Assembly: GCA_030605085.1 (NCBI GenBank)
Contig: JAUWBH010000006.1
Coordinates: 1 to 64,000, forward strand
Source: Promethearchaeota archaeon
Lineage (GTDB): Archaea; Asgardarchaeota; Lokiarchaeia; Sigynarchaeales; SOKP01
Reading direction: 5' to 3'
Length of the DNA: 64,000 nucleotides
Shown here piece by piece: positions 27,101 to 39,100 of this stretch; within the stretch, counting starts at the first letter, position 1, and the number at the start of each line of letters is the position of its first letter. Made by a program: the position numbers and the translations under genes. Below the pieces are notes generated by a model. It did no database searches, was not told the DNA's origin, and worked only from the letters and a program-made list of their open reading frames with translations.

Positions 27101-30100
27101 TATGTAGGCGTAAAGCACCTCGGTCTCGACGGACAGTTCCTTAGTGGAGTTATCGTACGTCTCGTTCACGACGCAGGTTAACAAAAGGTCGTTCAACACT
27201 TCTTCCGCGTCGATTGGGCTAATTTCTTTGCGAATTAACACCGCATCCACGTAATTCGTTGCGCCGTCCGAGTTACTATCGTGGTTCCGAGCAGCCGACC
27301 CAAATTCGAAGCAATCTTCCTTGTACAATTTAGTGCTCTCTATCTCGCCTCTCTGAACGTACCCGTTTAACTTAGTGTTCGCAAACAGAGCGGTTGAGAG
27401 AACGATAGCGTTCGAACCTTCCACAAAGGGCGAGCCGCTCGAAGGGTTATCGTTCACGAACAGCTCAACAACGGTGAGCTTCTGCTTTTCTCGATAATGC
27501 CCGTTGAAACTCGTGTCGTTCTTCTCGTATATCGCAATGGTGTTCGCCTTTTCTACGGCTTTCGTGGTCAATTTTACCTCGATCATCGCGTCGTCGTCTT
27601 CGTATTCTGTCTCGATTTCCGAGTTGTAGTCGTAATCTTCTAACAGGTCGAATTCTACGTTTCTTTCGTTTAAAATTCGGTAATTTAATTGTTCGTCTTT
27701 AGGTCTGTGCCAAACTTGATAAGAAAAATCCACCGACTCCTGCTCGTCGTCCACGTCAAAGTAGAACACGCATCCGTCGTCTTCGTATTCTTCGTTGTCT
27801 TCGAAAACCGCTTCCTCGTCGAACCTGTATTCTTCTTCGTCATCTGTGGTAAAAGTCTTTTCTTTATGGTAAGCCTTGGTGGGTAGCGTACAATAGCTCA
27901 TTAGCATTCCGTTATACTCAAACGATATTATTCCTTGTAGCCGTAGTCGGTCGTCTTCCGTGTCTTTTAAAAATCCTACGATTCTTTCGTCGTCGTAATC
28001 CCTCGCTCTTAAAAATTCGATTTCTACAATTAAGTTATGAGTAGGATCTGTATCCTTACTATCCCAAGTGCCATCGCCATCGGTATCTGGCGATACGGGA
28101 TTGGTCTTTACGTTGTCAGGACCCCACCACCCGTAGATCTCGTCGTAATCGCTAATATCGTCGTTGTCTGTGTCATCAGTTAAAGGATCTGTGATCCACG
28201 CGTCCCATTCGCTTAAGTCTTGTGGTTCTCTCCAACTATCAACTATAATGTAATATTCAGCCAAAGTGAAATTGCATATATTGTTGGCGTAATAATATTC
28301 AGTGGTAGTGATCTCGATCAATAATTGATAATTGCCATAGTATTCTGAGATGGAACCATTGTTTAAATAGTCGGTTAGATCGAGTTCAATAGGGTCGTAC
28401 CAACTTTGGTAAGTCCAGTTGTTATAAATTTCGTAGGAATTATCTACCAGAATCGCATCGTCAATTCTGCCGTCGATCTCTTCTTTTATAAGTTTTACTT
28501 TGATATCTCCCAAGTCAGATTCTTCGTATGGTCCTTGAGGAGCTGCGTCGTTTTCAAGAGATATTTTCAAATCAGCGTCGTCAACCCTTCCGATTTGCGG
28601 AATTTCTAACCAAAACTCTTCAGTAATGGTATTATTAACGTTATATTCGTTCACCGTCAAATTATCGTACCAGTAACTGTCAGCGAAATCAATGGTGTAT
28701 TCACCTTCTACGAAGTAAGCGCATTCCACGCCGTCCATAATGTCGTCGTTGTCAAAGTCGTCGTCGCACGGATCGAGATATCTGGAAGCCTCGATTTCGA
28801 ATTGTTCAAGTAAGGCACTCGTAGAAGTATCGTTGATCTTTATTACGTAAGTACCTTTGTAATTGAAGCTTTCAGTTAGATTCATCTTGTCGATAACATC
28901 TCTAATATCTACTACCTGACTAACGTACCTTTGAGCCGTGCCGTTGGAAGTAAAATTGAACAGTCTAAGATTTTCTTCTTTCTTGTATATTTCAATTTCA
29001 AGATCTGGTACGTTTTCAGTTCCGTATCCCGCGCCATTGTCAGCCGATTCGTTAAACTCTCCAAAGGTTATAATAAAAGCAATTTGGGCTGCGTCTACAT
29101 TCTTACAATTTTCTTCGAATGTAAGAGAAACAGGTCTTTTCAATTGCTTTTTGTCTTCAATTTCGTACTTGTAAGTAGTGAGTTCTGCGCCATCTCCTAT
29201 AAAGTCGTGGTCAGTATCTTGGGAAAGCGGATTTGTAATAAAGCCCATTCCCCACCCTCTAACTTCTGATCCATCTCCAATTCCATCACCATCGGTGTCC
29301 GTTTCGTTAGTATTCGTTCCAAGCTGAACTTCCTCGTAATCTGTCAGTCCATCCTCGTCGCCGTCAATCTTTATGGGATACGGGTCTTCTCCGTCAAGCA
29401 ATTTGTCGTTGTCGGTATCTGGATTTCTGGGGTCTGAGCCCGCCAAATATTCGTCGTAATCGTCCAGTCCATCGTTATCCGTATCGCTTACAAGGGGGTT
29501 GCTGTCCACATGTATGGTACCCGTCATTTCTGTGGTAATATTCCAGCCAAAGAACTCAAATCCGTCCGATAACCAATCATTGTCGGAAGTCCACATACGA
29601 GGATCCGTGCCTAACTTAGTTTCTCCAATTCCCGTTTCGTTGTTGTATCCATCCCAGAGACCATCTCCGTCCGTATCTACATCCAGATAACTGGTGTTGG
29701 ATACTCCCATCTCGTAAAAATCAAGCAATTGGTCTCCGTCCGCGTCGCTGTATTGCGTAATGTTCTGGTTGTGTAGTTCTAAGTGAGCCTCGAATTCGTT
29801 CGATACTCCATTAGAGTTCGAATCGATAAAACTGCTGATAGTGGTCGTGCCGAACCCTGCCATTCCAGAGGAATCCACCACTTTGACGTGAACCTTGTAC
29901 ACCATCGTGCTCTCCACCTTGTAATTAATGGTATGTGAGGTATCCTGATTATAGGCGTGAGCGGTATAAATCTCGTTATCGGTTTCGAAAATAGTCCAAT
30001 AGAAGTCTAACTCGTTCGTATCTTCGAAAGAATCGAACCCATAAGCCGTTAATGTTAGCTTCCCCGCCTCGTCATCTCCGTTGTGTTGTCCGTCTCCTGG

Positions 30101-33100
30101 AGCTCCACTATACGCGTAGCTACTCAATAATACCGTGGGAGCGTAATTGTCCACGAAAATAGTGATGTTCTTAGCAGCGACCTGACCGTTAGAATCTTCC
30201 ACTTGAAGGGAATAATTGTACTTTCCTTCTTCTAACAATACTACGGGTTTCCTATCGGTCGAAAACTTGTACTCGGAAGATTGCGCGGTGGAATTGTACC
30301 ACCTATATTGCAAGGTTAAATCGTCCAAATAGCTGTCGTACGCTTCGACTTCGAGTGTAATCGCTTGTCCTTCGAGCCCTTGAAAGCTGAAAGGACCTCT
30401 TATCTCTGGAGGAGTTTCCAAAACGGTGATGTTTTTAAGGTCGGTAAAAGTGTTTCCGAATTGGTCTTGAATAAACAAAGTAATGTTGTAGACTCCTGAT
30501 TTAGAATATTTATGTTCTGGATTCTTATCAAACGCAAGGTTTCCATCCCCGAAATTCCACATAAATCGCAAAGACGAGTTGGAAATAATAGAGTTTAAGT
30601 TCCCTACTTTTGAAGTAAATCGAACCAATTCGTCTTCGGTCGTGGCGTTAGGGAAGTTTCCAATCTTACCCCAAGGTACTCTGTTAGTGATGTTGATAAC
30701 TTCTCCGGATTTAGTGGTGCTGAACCCGTCGTCAGCCGTCATTGTAACTAAAAATTCGCCTTGACAATCAAACGTATGGTTGCTGGAATACCAATAATTG
30801 TATTCGCTCGACATGTTGGCAACGTGATTAAGCTCATCTAAGTTGTTATCGTATCCGTAGTTAGCAATCACATCCTTCCATTGGTACGTAACGTTCAAGT
30901 CTTTTAGGTGCAATTCAAACCCAGAAGTCGATTCTCGATATCCTGCAAACATAATTAAAACTTCGTACTTAGAATTGAAAAAATCGGTCGTATTGAAAGT
31001 AAAACTATTGCCGTAAAAATCTTCGGTATCGGTCAAAATTTCCTCTATTTCAACCCAATCGTTCGCATTATAGTCAAATATATTAACTGAGACATTTTCT
31101 TCTAAATTTGTCTTAAAGCGATACTGTATCTCCGCAGATTTAAACGACCTGAAGCGGTTCATTTCTTCCAGCTCAAGGGTAAAAGTCTGGTTTAACAAGT
31201 GGTTCGGAACGGAATTGTCGTAGTCATTCTCCCAATGAAAGTTCACGGCATCATAATAATACTTATAACCCTGTTGCGTCCTTCCCGTCATAAATAATAG
31301 ACGGCCAAGGTAGCTCGCGTCGTCGTAAAACCCAAGGTTGTTTCCTCTCTGAACTCCGTCTATCCAAATGTCGAAAGTGTCGGTTCCACAATTAAAATCG
31401 ATTTTAATATAATACCAAATGTTATCTCCCGGAAAATCGTATATTTTGTCCCAATCGTCGCCGTGCTTGTAATCTAAATCGTCTCCGTTAATCGCCATGT
31501 AGATTTTTTTGTAAGATCCTTGATAAAACCGGATTTCCAATCCTTCAGATACATCGGTACCTCTTAACCAGAAAGAGACAACCCCAGAAGTCCTGCTTCC
31601 AAAAGTTCTATATAAACTACAATCCTCGTCGTCGTCGTAATCTTTCATTTTTACAATTCCCTTATGACCATCTTTAGTGTCATCAGACCAGTATACCTCC
31701 GTGTTTTCTGGGTCGATTTTAACCCAACCGTCCATATTTTCGTCGAAAGTGTAAGAAGCCCTGTAAATATTAGTGGATATGGAGTCAAAGACGGAATAGT
31801 CGCCATCTATGGCTTCTATCTTGGTTCTTATCGGATTGCTAACGAAATAGTATGGAGTGTAAGTGTAGATTATTTTCAGTTGATCGAGGTACAGTTCAAA
31901 ATTTTCGGTAGAATTAATTGCTTCCAGTTTAACCTTTACCTGATACCCAGAATCGAAAAAGTCGCAATATTTAACGGTATCCGTGTAATTAACTGTCTGA
32001 TTAACTATTACGAGCACTTGTTCGTATCTTACTAACGGAATGGAATAACTGAAGGCAAAGAAATCGGTGTTAGAGTTAGAATTGATCAATACCCAACTAG
32101 AAGAAGTGAAGTTGTACAAGAATAAGTCCACCACTTGACTTTGATTAGTTTTATATCTACACATGAAGTCAATCGAATCTACTCGGTCGCCAACGTCTAC
32201 ATGTTCCATGTCAAATGTTGTCGTGAAATTCGCTTTAAAATTGCTGGAATTGAAGGTGGTGTAGTCGTTCTCTTTAGCAAGGTCTCCTGCCCAGTCCGAA
32301 CTCCCCGTTATGTTGGAAAAATCGTTTGGTGGGTCGGGTACATCATCGTATATAGGTTTTTCGCGAGATTTTTCCCACGAATATTCGAGTTTTAGTTTAT
32401 CGAGGTCAAATTCAAACGCCGAGTCGTTAATGGCTCTAATTTTTGCTTTTGTTCCAAAATATTCGTTGTAAAAGTCGGACATTTCAATTGGTATTGAATA
32501 AGTCTCGTTCGCAAATTCGAAACGCGTAGACGAGTCAACCAAAACGAATTGGTCAGAAGTGTAGTTATAAAGGTAAATGTCTACTACTTGCGATACGTTA
32601 GTCTTGCAACTGTACAAAAGTTTTAGAGATTCTAATTTATCGTTCGGCGCTATTCCATTCATCTTGAAATCCGCAATAAGCTCTAATAAAAATTCGTTAA
32701 TACACAGCATGTCAACTTGCAATTCGAAATCTTGTTCACTATTGCTTCCGAAGAATCTTACTAGCACTTTATTATTTTGATATCGATACGACTCGTTTAA
32801 TTCGAAATAATGATCAGCAAAGGAATCGTAATTTGAATCGTCTATTAAATCCCATTGTCCTATTTCGTCGTTCCAGATGCAAAAATCAACGGGTTGGCTA
32901 ATATCTGTCTTATAAGAATAATGAAGGACAGAATTATCTAAATCTCCTTCGAATTCTATTTCAGAAGTAAAGTTAAGAACTGCTGGAGCGGCATCTCTTT
33001 CCCAGAAAGCGTGTACAAAGACGATCTCAACGAATGCCCACCCGGTATTATAACCGTATAGACTGACTATTGTGCCGTTTATATCCTCCTGATCTAAATC

Positions 33101-36100
33101 TAACCCAGTCCACTCTTTATATTGGTACGTGTAAGAAGTTGAAGGGTTTATAGTCTTTGCCGATAGCCAACCGCTGCTCGGAAAATACGGATTGACGCTA
33201 ATCCTCTTGCCGTCCCCCAACCATTTTCTGGAACAAAGCCACATTCTGACCGTGGAAACCTTTGCTCCTTCTTCCAAGACGGGATCAGTCATGTAAAACT
33301 GATCGAAGGCATTACCAGTTGTATAAATTGTCTGCCCATCCAACGGACCTCCGTAATACCATTCGTCAACTCGCGAATAGTGAAGAGTAGCGCCACTCCA
33401 AGTTATATAATGGTCGCCGTTAGGTTGCATGATAAAAGAACCTTCCGCATAGGCAAGGTAATCCGAAGAATCGATAGATGTAAAATTTCCATCTAATTTA
33501 GTCAAATCTCCATATATATCTAAAGAACCCTTGTAAAAAGCAAAATCGTCTGATTTCGCAATCCTACGAAACACATCGGGAATAAATTCCGCGTAATCGT
33601 AATCTTGCGAAGTTAAATCTCCTTCCCAGTTCGAGTTTCCTGTCAGAGAAAAATCACCAGGAGGATCGGGAACGTTAAAAAACTCGAAATAGTTTAAATC
33701 AGAGGAGTACGCAGAATAATACTCTAACCTAAATTGGTCTAAATAAAATTCTACTCCCACCGTGTCGTTTTCCGCTTCTATTTTTGCTAACAATTCGTTC
33801 TCTTCGCTAATAAATTCGCTACTTAGTACGGAATACTTGTTCTTGTACCAGTTTCCGTTAACGGTGCTCGAATCTAAAAGAACCCACGATTGTCCCGTGT
33901 AATTGTAAAGGATTAAGTTGATTAATTGCGAAAACTTTGAACCATACCCGTATACCAACTTTAGGTACTTTATAACTTGCTCTTGCTCAAGGTCCAATTT
34001 AAGCGAAACCGTGAAGTTTAGCGCAACCTTTAGATTCACTTTTAATTTTTCGAGATAAAGTTCGAATTCTTCATCAGATTTCTCAGCGTAAAAATTAATT
34101 AATACATCGTTGGTGCTATTCCAATAAGCATTGCTTAAGGTCTTGAAAACGGTTTCAAAAGAAGAGTAAGTGGAATTGTCTATCAAATCCCACTGAGAAG
34201 TGTTGAAGTTAAAAACTCTTACTTCCACAGGAGTAGATACATTGCATTTAAGGGAATATTCTAGCGAAAGTGCGTTAATGGTCTCACCGCCATCGTCAAA
34301 TTGAATTTTAGAAGTAAAGTTAACCTTTGTGGGGATTGGATTTCGATTGTCTCCTAAAGTATAATTACTATAAGCAGTATAACCCAAAGCATCGATGTAA
34401 TTGTCTGCTGTGTGAGAATGTCCCGACACGGTGTTAAACCTGTTAATAGAATTAGCGGAATTTACAAAATCGCAGGTATCTATATAAGTACCATCCAGAT
34501 AGAAATCGTATTGATTGTTGTCCCAATCCACGTCTAAATAGATGTGATACCATTGTTCGTCGTAATCGTTGTAAATCGTGTGTAAAGAACCATCGTAATA
34601 TCTAATCGTATCGTCTGTCTCGTAAAATTGAATTACAATAACATCGGTGGTAGTGCTGGTGTACCAATACAAATATCCTCTATAATTTTCGTCCGGGTAA
34701 TACCAAATCTCTATATCCGTAGTAATCTCCGATAATTCGGTTTTAGAAATCCCACATCCTCCCGCTACATTGTTGTCGTCTATGTGAATCACATCGTAAT
34801 GCCCCTGATACATAGTTTCTCTTGTAACCACAGCACTTCCAGTTTCAGTTTCTACCCAAGAATCCCATTCAGCACCGTTGCTATAACTTGCGTAATAATT
34901 TCCAAGTACAAAAGAAGAGTCTTTAATAACTGTGTAATTTCCATCTATGTTCTGGTACTCGCCAACTGTCTCAGCAGTTCCATTGTAAAAAGTTATATCG
35001 CCGTGATTAGCCAAATAAGAGTTTTCTGCCGTAAATTCAGAGCTAACACTGTCTTGATATTTTAAATCATCGTATTTGTCTAAAGTACCATTTGTTAAGG
35101 TAAAATCGGCTTCTTCTGGAACGTAATAGGACTTAAAATCTGCCACAGAATAATCGGTTAAAGAAAATATCTGGTCAAAATCTGAAATGGAGGCGAAAAA
35201 GGTAATTTCGTGAACCGTGGTGCCAAAGTTTTGGATGTATGCGTCTAACTTAGGCGAGAGGTTCTGGAACTCGATTCCGTCTTGCGTAGTAAACAAAACG
35301 GTGAGCTCGCTGCTCCCCCCATCGTCGTCTACAACACCAGCAATCAACCAGTTCGAAGCGTCTACGCAATTTAAGATAGAAAGTTCGGTTAAGTTCAATC
35401 GCTCTTCTAAAAAGTCGATTAAGTCAACTATGGGATAAATAGTATAAGAAAAATCTAAATTAACGGGAAAAGTATTGTTTCCGTAAGAGTCTTCCATTAT
35501 TAAGTAATTAGCCGTTATATTAACGTAAATTTTGTTGTTATCTTCGAATACTTCAACAGTGTAATTAACCGTTCCAAAAGAATATTCTTCCGTAAAACTA
35601 TCTTGGATCGGTAAGCTATCAGTGCAATTAATTTCTATCAACGAATTTACCGAGTAATTCACCGTCACATTTAGGTTGTCTAACGATGGGTCAAACGTAG
35701 TGGCATTTAACGTTATAGGGTACATAAACGTGTAAGAACTCGAATCGAACCAATGGGGATTCAATTCGAATTCGTGATACCCGTGATTGCTTCCGTCTCC
35801 GTAGATTTTCGGACTCGATAAAACCAACTCTCGACCATCTAGAAACCTTAAGCGAACGTAAGATTTAAACCAAGAGTTGGTAGGTAATTCAGTAGAGTTC
35901 ACCTTTACTCTCCAAACCTTTGATAAGGTCATGGCGAGCGAGGTTTTATTGCTCACAACCGAGTTCTCTTCGGACCCCTCAAAAGTTATATGCTCTGAAA
36001 ATTCCTCATCGTCGTTTGCAACTACTTCAAAAGTAAAGTTTGCCTCCTTGTTTACGCTATTCCTATAAACCTCAAAGGACGCGTCTGCGAGAACGTTAGC

Positions 36101-39100
36101 GTCCCATATTGAGATTAAAGGATCCACGTTTTCCACGTGTATTCCCACCAAATCGGAATCGCTTGCGCCTTCGGGATCTTCGACCAGTGCGTACACGTTT
36201 CCGTCCCAGTCGTCTTTAAAGATCTGCGAGGCTTTCCAACCCGCGTTTGCGTAAGTACTTGGGTTAAACGGATCGAATTCGCCTCCATCTCTACCCCAAG
36301 AGTAGCTTAATCTCGCCCAATCTGAGAGGTCGTCAAAAGTCTCGGTATTAAACACTATGGTCTCTCCTTCGTTTATCGTAATATTGTGATCGCTCGAAAC
36401 GATATTTAAGTCAGGATAAGTATTGTGAATTAAAACTATTTTGGTACAAGAATCGGTCGCTCCGTTGTCGTCTTGCGCCGTTAAATTGACGCAATACACT
36501 CCCGAAGTAAGATATGTATGCTCCACGTATTTACCGCAATCCGTAGCCCCATCGCCGAATTGCCACACAAAGCTCATGGACTCTATATCTGATTCTGTAT
36601 CGACCGTATCGGCTGCGGAAAACAAAACTTTCGTCTTCTCGGGATAAGACACTAAAGGTATTTTGTTCATCCCTATCTCGTACAAATCGTCAAAAGAATA
36701 CCCAAGAGCGTCAAGCCAAGCAATTCCCTCGGCGTTTTGCCCCGTCTCAAACCTAATTTTGTTAATTTGCTCTCCGTTAAAATCGTATTCGTTAGATTCC
36801 GTGTCGTTGATAAACACTTTAAATTTATCGGTCGAGCAGTCGAAATCCACGCGTATGTGATAGAACTTGTCATTGGACGGTGTTCCAACGCCTGTAATGT
36901 CGAAATAGTTAGCACCAATCGCGTATTGCCATTTATTATTGTCCATTAACACCGAAAACTCGGTTTGAATATCGTCCATGAAATGCATGGCCCAAATTTT
37001 GTCTGAAACGTCGGAACTTTTTACGTACCATTCAATTGTACCAGATGTCTGGTCTTCAAAATCGTTTTCGATCCAAACTTCGTCGTCGGTCTTTTTATCG
37101 GTAAATCGTACGGCTTCTTTATAATATCCATTTTGGTCGACGATAGAAACGTCCAAACCTGTCCCCAAATTATCTCCAATCTCGTAATTATTATCCCAAG
37201 AATATCCGAACGCGTCGTATCGAGCAATTCCGGTTCTTTTTCCGCTCGTGCCCAGCGTTATTGCGTCTACATAGGTTATACTTGTGGCGTCCATATACCC
37301 GTTCGATATCTTTTTAATCCCATTTACGTACAGGTTAAAGCTATCGTCGGACAATCCCTTGTATTCTCCTGAAGAGCACTCAAAATCGAGCCGAATGTGA
37401 ACCCAATTGCGGTCGCTTATCGAGCAAACTTCTTGATATTCCATACCGTGCCTCTTATATTCTATCTTATTATTCCCATCGTCGCCGAACCTTAATTTAA
37501 CCTTATAATCGTCCGCTTGTTCTTGTTCCAAAGAGAAGGTAGTCCCTCCATAATCGGTGTGATATTCGGAGTTAGAGTCAATCCAGACGTAAAATTCCAC
37601 GGTACCCGAGCTTCTTGACCCCAAAAGGTCGTAAATTGCCACCTCGTCTTCGTCGTTATGATCGTACAATTCTGTAACAATACCATTCGCTGATGAGCGC
37701 TGTATAATGTTATTAAACGCCGTTGAATAATATTCTTTATACGACCATCCAGAAGGCAAGCGATGATTCCCTGTCTGGTCTCCTTCAAAATCAAAAGTCC
37801 CGTAATACGGTTGACTTGAAGAGGGAGCGGTATCCATAACGTCAAATCCTTTTGGGTCGGTACCGACGACATCTGAACGAAAATCGTACGTACCGTAGTA
37901 ACTCTCCTCAAAGAAGTTATAATTAGAACCTATTTCGTAATTAGGGTCCCAACTACACCCGATTGAATCGACAAACGCTTTCGATTTTTCGTTCACCAAG
38001 GCACCTATAACCAAATTATCAACCGACGATACACCCGAAGCAGCGAAACCGTAATCTTCGGAGCTGGAAACTCCGTCCACGATAACTCTAAACTTTTGAT
38101 TACCAAGCCCCATGTAAGTCCCAGTACCTTTGAAGTCTATCCTTATGTGGTGGAAGGTGTTATTTTGAGGGGTGCCGCACCCTTGAACATCGTATTCGGA
38201 GCCGTCAACCCTGTACTTCCACTTTTCGCTTTTTGGATATACCGCAAAAGCTTCCGTTCCTCCAGACTTAAACGACAGATACCCTATGGCGTTGGTCGAG
38301 TTTTCGGTCATGAAATAATACTCCACCGTTCCAAAACTTTGGGTACCTACATTAGTCTTTATACTCGGTTCTGGAAATCCGGGATTTCCCGAAACTTCCA
38401 ACACTCGCATCATGGTTCCTTGGTTGTCGATTATTTTAATGGCATCTCTTGTGGTAGGTACGACTTCTTGCCATTTGAAGGGAACCCTCCCAATAATATC
38501 GTCAGCAAAGGAAAAAGTAGCGGGCGGTTCTCCTCCCAATTGAATGTCTGCCACAGGAGCCTTGTTTTTTGCTTCTATATATGTAGTTTTCTGCTTCAAC
38601 GCTAATTGGTCGTCGAAGCATGTTACGGTTATAGGATATCTACCTGCTTCCGTGTAAGTGTGAGTTATTGAAGTCTCGGACGTGTGAACTTGCTCGGTAT
38701 TATCTCCCGTGTCAAAAATAAACATGTGAACTGCGTTATCGATATCGTAGTCAGAATCGACCAGATTATCGATTGATATTACAACATCCTCGTCCTCCCA
38801 TACCTCGTTTTTATTAAGGTCTATATCAAATGTAGGAGGATCGTTTTTAATTGTAATAAGTTCGGGTAAAGATTTTTTGTCCGTATTTCCCCAGCGATCT
38901 TCCACCCATAAGGTCACGTTGTAGCGACCTTCTCGGGAGTAAGAGTGAGTAGCACTTGTCGTAAGGTTCGAGATCCACTCGTTAGGCGTACCATCTCCCC
39001 ATATGACAAAGCACCTCGTCCAATTGCCGTCAATAGACCATGTTATGTCAACCTCTTCGTAACAATCAAATTCGTACTCGTCGTTCTCAGTGGAAAAGTC